Below the pieces are notes generated by a model, which did not search any database, had not been told where the DNA came from, and saw only the letters and a program-made list of their open reading frames with translations. This document shows, piece by piece, positions 9,615 to 17,461 of a DNA stretch of 64,000 bases. The position numbers and the translations under genes were made by a program. Source of the DNA: Winogradskya consettensis (GTDB lineage: Bacteria; Actinomycetota; Actinomycetes; Mycobacteriales; Micromonosporaceae); the NCBI RefSeq assembly GCF_018332715.1, contig NZ_BOQP01000007.1:176587-240586 (forward strand). The letters are read 5' to 3'. Within the stretch, counting starts at the first letter, position 1. The number at the start of each line of letters is the position of its first letter.

Positions 9615-9935
9615 GTGGGCCGCATGCGCCCGGCTCGACGCACCCTTGTCGCGGTCGCCGTCGCCGTCCTGCTGACGGCCGGCGCCGCCCTGTTCACGGT
9701 CCACCTCACCGCCGACGACGGCCCCACCAGGGCCGGCGTGATCGCCGCCATCAAACGCGATCCACGGACCGCGGACGTCCCCGACGCGGCCACCGACTGC
9801 CTGGCCGACTGGTATCTGACCTACGCCTCGGCCGAACAGATCGACGCTCTCGAGAAATCCAGGCCGGCGCCGCCGGGTGAGCAGTCCGAGGAAGCCTCCA
9901 CAGCGGTCCTCGAGTGCCTGAAGGAAGCAACCTGA
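9615..9935 (+). CDS. Small exported or membrane-anchored protein
   Basis: 106 residues from GTG 9615 or 103 from ATG 9624; GGAGAG lies about eight bases before the GTG, so that start is preferred. An N-terminal basic patch (RPARR) precedes a 20-residue hydrophobic segment (VAVAVAVLLTAGAALF), a signal anchor or signal peptide. The remaining 75 residues are hydrophilic, with a cysteine pair (TDCLADWY and VLECLKE) that could form a disulfide outside the cell. No family is recognised. It is divergent from the RHS gene and convergent with the deacetylase gene, and appears to be a single-gene unit. Confidence 0.6.
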   Translation: MGRMRPARRTLVAVAVAVLLTAGAALFTVHLTADDGPTRAGVIAAIKRDPRTADVPDAATDCLADWYLTYASAEQIDALEKSRPAPPGEQSEEASTAVLECLKEAT

Positions 9936-9974
9936 CCGGCCCGGCCGTCGGCGCCTCGTCCTGACCGCACGCGC

Positions 9975-10784
9975 CTACGCCTGCCCCGGCTTGGTGGGGG
10001 CCGTGGCGAGCAGCTCCGAGACGGTGACGAACCGGTAGCCCCGCTCTTGCAGTCCGGCGATCATCGCGGGCAGGGCGTCGAGGGCGACCAGCCGGCGCCG
10101 GTCGCCCGCGTCGTGCGCGAGGACGATCGAGCCGGGCCGCACCGTGGTCACGAGGTCGCGGGCCTGCCCGGCCGGGTCGCTGAGGTAGTTGCGTTCGTGC
10201 ATCTGGTGGGACCACAGTGCGATGTCGTAGCCCATCGCGTCGGCGGCCAGTACGGTCGATCCACCCAGGTGCCCGAACGGCGGCCGGAGCAGCGTGGGCT
10301 CGCGTCCCACATGGCGCCGGATCGCGTCGTGGGTGCGTTGCAGTTCCCGGCTCGCCGCGGCCAGGTCCAGTGTGGCGAGGTCGGTGTGCGACCAGGAATG
10401 GTTGCCCACCTCGTGCCGGTCGAGCCGGCCCCGGACCAGGTCGGCGTGCTCCTCGAGACGGCTGCCGACCATGAAGAACGTGGCCGGGATCCGGGCCACG
10501 TCGAGGGCGTCCAGGAACCGCGGCGTGAAATCCGGCAGCGGCCCGTCGTCGAAGGTGAGTGCCACGACCTTCTCGGCGGTCGGCTGGAAGTAGTGGATCT
10601 GCACGCCGCCGTGCGTCACCACGCCCAGGTTGTCGGCGGCTGACGCATAGCCTCCCCCGAGCGGGGGCCGGTCCCAGCCACACCAGTGCTTCACCGGCCC
10701 GGCGCCGGCCAAGGCGGTGGCCGCCCCGGCCGCGGCGAGCAGAGCGCCACGGAAGACGCCTCGCCGGGTGATCGCAGGTTTCAT
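9975..10784 (-). CDS. Tat-exported polysaccharide deacetylase (NodB/CE4 family)
   Basis: 269 residues from the ATG at 10784, which has GGGGGA in place. A longer in-frame start at 10817 is less likely because it would bury the Tat motif. RRGVFRGALLAAAG is a twin-arginine signal. The NodB domain covers about 75-255 with all CE4 motifs: TFDDGP (catalytic base and metal Asp), NHSWSHTDL (metal-binding HxxxH), RPPFGHLG, and a late LAHD motif. CE4 enzymes remove N- or O-acetyl groups from peptidoglycan, chitin or xylan with a divalent metal. The substrate is not predictable here. It appears monocistronic. Confidence 0.9.
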   Translation of the reverse strand: MKPAITRRGVFRGALLAAAGAATALAGAGPVKHWCGWDRPPLGGGYASAADNLGVVTHGGVQIHYFQPTAEKVVALTFDDGPLPDFTPRFLDALDVARIPATFFMVGSRLEEHADLVRGRLDRHEVGNHSWSHTDLATLDLAAASRELQRTHDAIRRHVGREPTLLRPPFGHLGGSTVLAADAMGYDIALWSHQMHERNYLSDPAGQARDLVTTVRPGSIVLAHDAGDRRRLVALDALPAMIAGLQERGYRFVTVSELLATAPTKPGQA

Positions 10785-10900
10785 CGTTCCCCCATGAATA
10801 GAACCTGCGCGCAGCATTCTTGATCATGGATGGCACCCGCTTCGGCCCGTGGACTGATTTCGCCCCGGCGCAACCTCTACCGTTCGGCTGAGGGGGCTGG

Positions 10901-11815
10901 TCACGCTGCGGCGGTGGCCTGGCCGATCGGGAACCGTACGCCGGTCAGGTCCTCCGAGACCGCCCAGAGCCGTTGCTGCACGGTCACGTCGTAGGAGTCG
11001 GCGCTGGACGTGACCAGTTTCGGGTGCCCGCGTCCCTCGGCGAGGCCGTCGGGGCCGTAGTACTGCCCGCCGAGGACGGACGGGTCGGTGGCGGCCCGCA
11101 GGGTGGGCAGCGCCCCCGCCGCCGCGGGCTGGCTGATCATCGGGGCGAGCAGGGTGACCGGCCCGCGGACCAGCGCCGGGGTGTTGCGGGTCAGTTCGGT
11201 GTTGGAGATGCCGGGGTGTGCGGCGACCGCGATGGTGGTGCCGTGCGGGGCGAGCCGGCGCTGCAGCTCGTACGTGAACATCAGGTTGGCGAGTTTCGAC
11301 TGGCCGTAGGCCGCGGCCCGGCCGTAGGAGTGCTCCCACTGCAGGTCGTCGAAGTGGATGGCGGCGCGGATGCGGTGGCCGGTGCTGCTGACCGTGACCA
11401 CCCGGGAGTCGGGCACGGGTAGCAGCAGGTCGAGCAGCAACCCGGTGAGCGCGAAGTGGCCGAGGTGGTTGGTGCCGAACTGCATCTCGAAGCCGTCGCG
11501 GGTGGTCTGCTTCGGCGTGTACATCACGCCGGCGTTGTTGATCAGCAGGTCGATCCGCGGGTGGGTGGCACGCAGGCCGGCCGCGGCGGCGCGCACCGAT
11601 TCCAGTGAGGTCAGGTCCAGCTCCTGCACGGAGACGTCGCCGTCGATCCGGGCGGCGGCCTGCTTTCCCTTCGCGGTGTCGCGCACGGCCAGCACCACCG
11701 ACGCCCCGCGCTCCGCGAGCCGCCGGGCGGTCTCGAAGCCGAGGCCGGTGTTCGCGCCGGTGATCACGGCCACCCGGCCGTCCTGGCGCGGAATCTGCTG
11801 CTCGGTCCACTTCAT
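10901..11815 (-). CDS. SDR family oxidoreductase (retinol dehydrogenase/protochlorophyllide-reductase-like)
   Basis: 304 residues, cytosolic Rossmann enzyme. The NAD(P) motif is TGANTGLG (residues 19-26), followed by the structural INNAGVMY and the active site VSSTGHR with Tyr170-GQS-Lys174. The length and the NAGVMYTP pattern match actinobacterial SDRs annotated near retinol dehydrogenases; the substrate is unknown. It is divergent from a TetR regulator with three copies of the same palindrome in the 100-base gap. The regulator very probably represses it and responds to a substrate-like ligand. Confidence 0.9.
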   Translation of the reverse strand: MKWTEQQIPRQDGRVAVITGANTGLGFETARRLAERGASVVLAVRDTAKGKQAAARIDGDVSVQELDLTSLESVRAAAAGLRATHPRIDLLINNAGVMYTPKQTTRDGFEMQFGTNHLGHFALTGLLLDLLLPVPDSRVVTVSSTGHRIRAAIHFDDLQWEHSYGRAAAYGQSKLANLMFTYELQRRLAPHGTTIAVAAHPGISNTELTRNTPALVRGPVTLLAPMISQPAAAGALPTLRAATDPSVLGGQYYGPDGLAEGRGHPKLVTSSADSYDVTVQQRLWAVSEDLTGVRFPIGQATAAA

Positions 11816-11830
11816 GACAGCTCCCTAAAG

Positions 11831-11896
11831 TACCGCTGGTAACTTATGCTCCCGACGGTAATGTACCGCCGGTAACAAGTCAAGTGACCGCCGGTA
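11831..11896. promoter_or_regulatory. Three phased TetR operators
   Basis: Palindromes TACCGCTGGTA (11831-11841), TACCGCCGGTA (11864-11874) and GACCGCCGGTA (11886-11896) start 33 and 22 bases apart, close to three and two helical turns, so bound dimers would lie on one face of the DNA. A weaker 9/11 match sits at 11850-11860. The cluster covers the space where both divergent promoters must be, consistent with repression of the SDR gene and autoregulation by the TetR gene. Confidence 0.75.
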
Positions 11897-11916
11897 CCTA
11901 AGCTAGAGTGGAGATC

Positions 11917-12582
11917 ATGACGTTCCAGCGGGCCCGCAGCGAGGAACAGCGCGAGGTCCGGCGCCGGGCGATCCTGGAGACCACCTCGGCAATGCTCGAC
12001 GAGATGCCGGTGGCCGAGGTGTCCCTCAACGAGCTGAGCCGCCGGGTCGGCCTGGCCAAGACGGCGGTGTTGCGCTATTTCGAGTCCCGCGAGGCGGTGC
12101 TGCTCGACCTGCTGGACGACCGGACGACAACCTGGCTGGCCGACCTGGAGCAGGAGCTGGCCCACGGCGTCAGCCCGAGCGGGTCCGCGATGCAACGAGC
12201 GGAGCAGACGGCCGACGTACTCAGCGGCTCACTCTCCACCCGCACGGTGCTCTGCGACCTCATCAACGCCCAGGGCGGCGTGCTCGAGCACAACGTCTCG
12301 GTCGAGGTGATCCGCCGCCACAAACGAGCCTCACTGGACAACCTCGCCGTCATGGCAGCCCTCGCCCGCAAGCACCTGCCCGAGATCACCGACCACGCCG
12401 AGGAGTTCTGCCTGAACGCCCTGATCATGGCGGGCGCCCTGTCCGCCTACACCTCGCCACCACCGAGCCTGCTCGCCGCATACGAAGCCGAACCGGCCCT
12501 CGCCGTCCACCAGATCGACCTGCGCACAGCCCTACGCCTCGCGATCATCACATCCCTCATCGGCATGCTGCCGCGCCCCTGA
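11917..12582 (+). CDS. TetR/AcrR family transcriptional regulator
   Basis: 221 residues from ATG 11917 (GTGGAG just upstream; a GTG at 11908 is in frame but lacks its own ribosome site). The N-terminal HTH is complete: helix RRRAILETTSAML, then VSLNELSRRVGLAKTAVLRYFESREAVL, the TetR recognition helix with the usual YF turn. The C-terminal 150 residues are the helical ligand and dimer domain and are not conserved enough to name a ligand. Its own promoter region contains three copies of one palindrome shared with the divergent SDR gene. Confidence 0.93.
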   Translation: MTFQRARSEEQREVRRRAILETTSAMLDEMPVAEVSLNELSRRVGLAKTAVLRYFESREAVLLDLLDDRTTTWLADLEQELAHGVSPSGSAMQRAEQTADVLSGSLSTRTVLCDLINAQGGVLEHNVSVEVIRRHKRASLDNLAVMAALARKHLPEITDHAEEFCLNALIMAGALSAYTSPPPSLLAAYEAEPALAVHQIDLRTALRLAIITSLIGMLPRP

Positions 12583-12596
12583 TCCCGCCCCGCCGA

Positions 12597-13067
12597 TCAG
12601 ATCCGGCCGAGATCAATCTCGACAGGAAAGGGCGCGGCCATCTTCACGACGCCAGTGAACGTTTCGCTGTCCCGGTAGCGGCCGGTCGCCGGATCCAGAA
12701 CGTACGTGTAAACGAGCGGCACCCCCGTGGCAGCCTGCTCGACACGCCAGTAGAACTGAATGCCGGCCCTGGCGTACTGATCGGCCTTCACCACCCGGTC
12801 GGTAGTCTCCGAGCCGGGCGAGACTACCTCGACCACCAGTAGAACGTGCTCGGGCCGGGTCGGAGTGACATCGATGGTATCCGCCCGGTAGACCGTCACA
12901 TCAGGCCGTCGATTGTTCAGCGGCACGTCCTGAAGCCGGACATCGGAGCCGGTGTCAGCGTTCCATCCAGGTCCTGCAGCCACATCCAACGAGTTCGCCA
13001 GCAGCCTCCCCAAGCGACTGTGCCGCTTAGCCGCGGACGACACGACCATCTCGACAGTCACAGACAC
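12597..13067 (-). CDS. Uma2-type PD-(D/E)xK nuclease-like protein, N-terminally short
   Basis: 156 residues from GTG 13067. It contains the Uma2/DUF820 core: SSAAKRHSRLGRLLANSLD, RRPDVTVYRAD (the PD of the nuclease motif), LLVVEVVSPGSETTDR (the ExV strand) and KADQYARAGIQFYWRV. Family members are usually about 180-200 residues and begin with an ALPE...ELIDG segment. Here AWIALPE lies just upstream in the same frame, behind an in-frame TAG, and the usual ELIDG spacing is shortened. The gene therefore looks like a trimmed, perhaps non-functional copy. These proteins are widespread in actinomycetes and cyanobacteria, with unclear function. Confidence 0.75.
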   Translation of the reverse strand: MSVTVEMVVSSAAKRHSRLGRLLANSLDVAAGPGWNADTGSDVRLQDVPLNNRRPDVTVYRADTIDVTPTRPEHVLLVVEVVSPGSETTDRVVKADQYARAGIQFYWRVEQAATGVPLVYTYVLDPATGRYRDSETFTGVVKMAAPFPVEIDLGRI

Positions 13068-13146
13068 CTCCGGAAGCGCGATCCACGCCTACAGCTCGCG
13101 CGACTGCACCCTCTAACGGTAACGGCGGCACGGCTGTTGAGGCATG

Positions 13147-14280
13147 TCAGGAGGCGACGAGGGCTTTGATGCTGACGGCGGCGGCGCCGCGGGCCCATTC
13201 TTCGAAGGGGAGGGGGCGGATGGAGAGGGAGCAGTCGGCGGCGGCGCCGAAGGCCTGGCGTTGGAAGCCGGCCCGGATGTGTGGCTCGAACAGGTCGTAG
13301 GCGGACAGTCCCTCGCCGGAGACCACGATCCGTGACGGCCCGACCAGGTTCGCGACCGCGGCGATCCCCGACCCGATCGCATCCCCGGCGCGGGCGAAGA
13401 CGGCGCCGACGGCAGCGTCTCCCGACCGGGCAAGCGCCACCGCCTGCGAGAACGTGACCCCCGGACGACCGACAGCCCGCACGATCGCATCGGCGCCCGC
13501 GATGGCCTCGACGCACCCGCGGCTCCCGCAGTGACAGGCAGGACCGTTCGTGTCGACGCTGATGTGGCCGATCTCCCCCGCCACGCCGTGCGCCCCCGAA
13601 ACCAGCCGCCCGCCGACGATCAGCCCGCAGCCGATGCCGGCCCCCACGGTCACGAGCGCGAACGAGTCGGCGCCCACCCCCTCGCCGAACCATTGCTCGG
13701 CGGTGGTGAGCGCCTTGACGTCGTTCTCGACGGTGACGGTGAGCCCGGTGGCTTTCTCCGCCAGCTCGCGCAGAGCCACGTCGTGCCACCGCAGGAACGG
13801 CGAGTAGCGCACGAATCCGGTGGCATGGTCGACGTCGCCGGAGACGGCGAGCCCGAGGTGCCGGGTCCGCGGGCGGAAGCTGCCGAGCAGCTCATTGACG
13901 AGCTCACCCAGCTGGGTGAGGACGTCGTCGATGCCGGTGGCGGTGAGGCGGCGGTGGGCGGAGGTGCGGACCTCGGCGCGCAGGTCGGTGACCACGCCGA
14001 TGAGCTCGTCGCCGGTGATCTTCACGCCGACGAAGAACTCGCGGTCGGCGCGGATGGCCAGGGGGCTGGCGGGACGCCCGGCACCCGGCCCGGTGCGCTC
14101 GGTCGCGGCCTGTTCCTCGAGGTAGCCCATGGCGATGAGCGGGCGTGCCGCTTTGGTGACGGCGGCGGAGGACAGGTTGAGCCGGCGGGCGAGGGCGACG
14201 CGGCTGATCGGCCCCTCGGTCAGGACGGCCGTGAACACGGCTGTCGCAGCGGGAGCCAGGGCCTCGCCGTCGGGAAACAT
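13147..14280 (-). CDS. ROK family transcriptional repressor (ROK1)
   Basis: 377 residues. The N-terminal winged HTH (about 20-75, SRVALARRLNLSSAAVTKAARPLI) precedes a ROK sugar-kinase-like fold (about 85-370), with GVGAGIGCGL in the nucleotide/sugar region and the zinc site GEIGH followed by CHCGSRGC. Having both HTH and ROK domains makes it a sugar-responsive repressor (NagC/XylR type) and not a kinase. It is divergent from the GH36 gene and about 80% identical by eye to a second ROK gene at 27404. Its promoter is leaderless-type and lies in a divergent operator block, so autoregulation and control of the galactosidase operon are likely. Confidence 0.92.
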   Translation of the reverse strand: MFPDGEALAPAATAVFTAVLTEGPISRVALARRLNLSSAAVTKAARPLIAMGYLEEQAATERTGPGAGRPASPLAIRADREFFVGVKITGDELIGVVTDLRAEVRTSAHRRLTATGIDDVLTQLGELVNELLGSFRPRTRHLGLAVSGDVDHATGFVRYSPFLRWHDVALRELAEKATGLTVTVENDVKALTTAEQWFGEGVGADSFALVTVGAGIGCGLIVGGRLVSGAHGVAGEIGHISVDTNGPACHCGSRGCVEAIAGADAIVRAVGRPGVTFSQAVALARSGDAAVGAVFARAGDAIGSGIAAVANLVGPSRIVVSGEGLSAYDLFEPHIRAGFQRQAFGAAADCSLSIRPLPFEEWARGAAAVSIKALVAS

Positions 14281-14348
14281 GCCCGAAATCTATGCTCAAT
14301 AATTTCCTTCGTCAAGTATTGATTTCGAGCGGAATGCCGCCCTACGCT
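14270..14348. promoter_or_regulatory. Divergent promoter/operator block between ROK1 and GH36
   Basis: Leftward: TTGACG (reverse complement of 14310-14315), 17 bases, TAGATT (14287-14292), then six bases to the ROK1 ATG, so the transcript should start at or next to the ATG (leaderless). Rightward: TTGATT (14319-14324), 18 bases, TACGCT (14343-14348), toward GH36. An inverted repeat TCAATA (14296-14301) N15 TATTGA (14317-14322) covers both -35 regions. The 32 bases 14294-14325 recur exactly at 27237-27268. Confidence 0.75.
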
Positions 14349-14393
14349 CGCCGCACTCACCGGCTGTGTTCGCGATGACGACCAAGGACCCCG

Positions 14394-16490
14394 ATGCCCG
14401 ACGTGCAATACGATCCTGACCAGCGACTCTGGCTGCTGAACACCCCTTCGACCTCGTACGCCGTCCGTCTGGACGACAACGACGATCCGAGGCACGTCCA
14501 CTGGGGTACGACGCTGACCCTGGCCCAGGCGAAGGAGCTCGCCGCGCGTACCTCGCCGGACGGCAGCAGCTTCGACACCGCGGGCGGACCGGAGGAGTTG
14601 CCCGTCGAGGGCGGTGCGCGCTTCGGGGTCGCCGGTCTCCAGGTGCGGTTCATCGACGGCACCCGCGGCGTCGAGTGGCGCTGCGCCGGCCACGACGCCG
14701 AGGACGGGCACCTGAGCATCCATCTGGACGACCGGCATTACCCGCTGCGCGTCACCCTGCACTACCGGGTGCACGACGACAGCGACGTGATCGAGCGATG
14801 GACCACCGTCGAGAACCGCAACCTCAGCGACCCGATCACGGTGCAGCGGGCGGACAGCGCGGCGTGGACCCTGCCGTCCGGCGGCGAGCACCGGGTGAGC
14901 CATCTGGTCGGCGCGTGGAACAGCGAGTTCCGGCTGCGCCGCGCGCAGGTGCCCACCGCCGAGACCGTGTTCACCAGCCGGCGCGGCATGACCAGCCATC
15001 ACGCCAATCCCTGGCTGGCCCTGGATGACGGTACGGCCGGCGAGGAGCACGGCGAGGTCTGGAGCACCGCACTGGCCTGGAGCGGCAGCTGGCGGATCAC
15101 CCTGCAGCGGGACCCGGCCGGACGGACGACGTGGACCGGCGGTCTCGGTCACGAGGGGCTCACGTGGTCCCTCGCACCGGGTGAGACCTTCGAGACGCCG
15201 GTGTTCGCCGGGCTCTTCACCACCGGCGGGTTCGGCGCGGCCAGCCGTGTCTGGCACGACTACGCCCGGCGGCACGTGATCCCGCACCCCGGCGAGTCGC
15301 GGCCGGTGCTCTACAACTCGTGGGAGGCGACCGGGTTCGACGTCGACGAGCCCGGCCAGACGGCGCTGGCCGCGCGGGCCGCCCGGCTCGGTGTCGAGCT
15401 GTTCGTCGTGGACGACGGCTGGTTCGGCGAGCGGGTCAGCGATCACGCGGGGCTCGGCGACTGGACCCCCAACCCGGACCGTTTCCCCGGCGGGCTGCGG
15501 CCCCTGGCGGCGGAGGTGCACCGGCTCGGGATGCGATTCGGGCTGTGGGTCGAGCCTGAGATGGTCAATCCCGACAGCGACCTCTACCGGGCGCATCCGG
15601 AGTGGGTGCTGCACATGGCGCATCGCGACCGTACGCAGATGCGCAACCAGCTCGTGCTCAACCTCGCCCGGCCGGACACCGCCGCTTGGGCCCACGCCTG
15701 GCTCGACCGGCTGGTCACCGAGCACGACATCGACTTCCTCAAGTGGGACGCCAACCGGCCGCTCACCGAGGCGGGGTGGCCCGGGCACGGCGACCCGGAC
15801 CGGGTGTGGATCGAGCAGACCCGGGCGGTGTACCAGATCATGGACCGGCTCCGCGCCGGCCATCCGGACCTGCGCATCGAGGCGTGCTCCGGTGGTGGTG
15901 GCCGCGCCGACCTGGGCATCATCGCCCGTACCGATCAGGTGTGGACGTCGGACAACACCGACGCGGTCGACCGGATCGGGATCCAGCACGGGTTCAGCCA
16001 GCTCTTCCCGGCGCAGGTCATGGGTGCGTGGGTGACCGACAGCCCGAACGTCGCCACGGCCCGGCGGACCCCGTTGCGGTTCCGGTTCCACGTGGCCATG
16101 GCGGGTGCGCTGGGCATCGGCGGTGACCTGGCCCGGTGGAGCGAGGACGAGCTGAAGGAGGCCACCGGGCTGATCGCGACGTACAAGAGGATCAGACCCG
16201 CGGTTCAGCACGGTACGGCGTACCGGCTGAAGGGGGACGGGGCTTTGACCGCGGTGGGGTACGCGTACGAGGACCAGTTCGTCGTCCTCGCCTGGTGCCC
16301 CACCCGCCCGTTCGGCCACAGCCCCGGCGCGTTGCGGCTGACGGCGCTCGACCCCGGCGCCTCGTACCGTGATCAGGACACCGGCGCGGTGCACTCCGGA
16401 GCCGTACTGATGCGATCCGGGCTGCCTCTCGCCCTGCCCGACGGTGACCACGCCAGCGTCCTCGTCCACCTCGTCCGTATCGGGAGCTGA
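14394..16490 (+). CDS. Alpha-galactosidase, GH36
   Basis: 698 residues, no signal peptide, so intracellular. It has an N-terminal beta-supersandwich (about 1-290), a TIM barrel from LYNSWEATGFDV (about 300-600) and a C-terminal beta domain. Catalytic residues are visible: nucleophile Asp452 in FLKWDANR and acid/base Asp520 in TSDNTDAVDR, 68 apart as usual for GH36. Other signatures are VVDDGWFG, WVEPEMVNPDSDL and ACSGGGGR. It hydrolyses terminal alpha-1,6-galactosides from oligosaccharides such as raffinose or galactomannan fragments. The start has AAGGA upstream. It is first in an operon with CE7 and GH95 genes (gaps 4 and 10 bases) and is controlled from the ROK1 divergent region. Confidence 0.95.
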   Translation: MPDVQYDPDQRLWLLNTPSTSYAVRLDDNDDPRHVHWGTTLTLAQAKELAARTSPDGSSFDTAGGPEELPVEGGARFGVAGLQVRFIDGTRGVEWRCAGHDAEDGHLSIHLDDRHYPLRVTLHYRVHDDSDVIERWTTVENRNLSDPITVQRADSAAWTLPSGGEHRVSHLVGAWNSEFRLRRAQVPTAETVFTSRRGMTSHHANPWLALDDGTAGEEHGEVWSTALAWSGSWRITLQRDPAGRTTWTGGLGHEGLTWSLAPGETFETPVFAGLFTTGGFGAASRVWHDYARRHVIPHPGESRPVLYNSWEATGFDVDEPGQTALAARAARLGVELFVVDDGWFGERVSDHAGLGDWTPNPDRFPGGLRPLAAEVHRLGMRFGLWVEPEMVNPDSDLYRAHPEWVLHMAHRDRTQMRNQLVLNLARPDTAAWAHAWLDRLVTEHDIDFLKWDANRPLTEAGWPGHGDPDRVWIEQTRAVYQIMDRLRAGHPDLRIEACSGGGGRADLGIIARTDQVWTSDNTDAVDRIGIQHGFSQLFPAQVMGAWVTDSPNVATARRTPLRFRFHVAMAGALGIGGDLARWSEDELKEATGLIATYKRIRPAVQHGTAYRLKGDGALTAVGYAYEDQFVVLAWCPTRPFGHSPGALRLTALDPGASYRDQDTGAVHSGAVLMRSGLPLALPDGDHASVLVHLVRIGS

Positions 16491-16494
16491 CCCC

Positions 16495-17451
16495 ATGGCC
16501 ATGTTCGACCTGTCCCCTGACAAGCTGCGCGACTACCGCCCGGAGCTCGCCGAGCCCGCCGACTTCGACGCGTTCTGGCTCCACACGCTGACCGCCGCCC
16601 GCGAGCACGACCTGGCGGCGGAGCTGACCCCGTACGACGCGCTGCTGCCCGGCGTGGAGGTGTTCGACGTCCGGTTCAGCGGCTACGACGGCCAGCGCGT
16701 GGCCGCCTGGCTGATCAAACCCGCGGGCGCGAGCGGGCCTCTGCCGTGCGTGGTCAATTTCATCGGGTACGGCGGTGGCCGCGGCCGCCCGCACGAGTGG
16801 CTGCTGTGGCCGGCCGCCGGGTACGCCGTGCTCGTCGTGGATTCCCGTGGTCAGGGCGACGGCGACACCCCGGACCTGCCCGGCGACACCACGCCGCACC
16901 ACTCCGGCCTGATGACCCGGGGCGTGCTCGACCCCGAGCTGTACTACTACCGCCGGCTGTTCACCGACGCGGTGCGGGCGGTGGACCTCGCGGTGACACT
17001 GCCGGGCGTGGATCCCGCGCGGATCGTGGTGGCCGGTGCCAGCCAGGGCGGCGGCATCGCGCAGGCGGTCGCCGGGGTGCACCAGCAGGTCCGCGGGGCG
17101 CTGATCGACGTGCCGTTCCTGACCCATTTCCGGCACGCCACGGAGATCACGGACTCGTACCCGTACCACGAGCTGTCGGTGTTCTGTGCGACCAACCGTG
17201 ATCGGACCGAGCAGGTCTTCCACACGCTGAGCTATTTCGACGGTGTGCATTTCGCCGCCCGGGCGACCGCGCCGGCGCTGTACTCCGTCGGCCTGATGGA
17301 CGACGTGTGCCCGCCGTCCACGGTGTACGCCGCGTTCAACCGTTACGGCGGGCCGAAGCAGATCCAGGTCTGGCCGTACAACCGGCACGAGGGCGGCGGC
17401 TCGTTCCAGGCCCCGGTCCAGCTCCCCTGGCTCCGCGACCTTCTCTCCTAA
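16495..17451 (+). CDS. Acetyl xylan esterase / cephalosporin-C deacetylase family (CE7)
   Basis: 318 residues from ATG 16495 (GGGAG upstream, four bases after the GH36 stop). Alpha/beta hydrolase with CE7 hallmarks: RGQG oxyanion-region motif (VVDSRGQGDG), nucleophile Ser183 in GASQGGG, Asp269 in LMDDVCPPST and His298 in NRHEGG. No signal peptide, so cytosolic like other CE7 enzymes, which deacetylate short imported xylo- or other acetylated oligosaccharides. Its place between two exo-glycosidase genes fits removal of acetyl groups that block those enzymes. Confidence 0.93.
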   Translation: MAMFDLSPDKLRDYRPELAEPADFDAFWLHTLTAAREHDLAAELTPYDALLPGVEVFDVRFSGYDGQRVAAWLIKPAGASGPLPCVVNFIGYGGGRGRPHEWLLWPAAGYAVLVVDSRGQGDGDTPDLPGDTTPHHSGLMTRGVLDPELYYYRRLFTDAVRAVDLAVTLPGVDPARIVVAGASQGGGIAQAVAGVHQQVRGALIDVPFLTHFRHATEITDSYPYHELSVFCATNRDRTEQVFHTLSYFDGVHFAARATAPALYSVGLMDDVCPPSTVYAAFNRYGGPKQIQVWPYNRHEGGGSFQAPVQLPWLRDLLS

Positions 17452-17461
17452 AAGGACACCG

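Noticed and set aside
12575..12604. CTGATC/GATCAG hairpin between TetR and Uma2 genes as a terminator
   Set aside because: Stem of only six pairs, overlapping both stop codons; too weak to call.
13147..14280. ROK protein as a glucokinase
   Set aside because: A full N-terminal winged HTH and divergent operators indicate a repressor. The same holds for ROK2.
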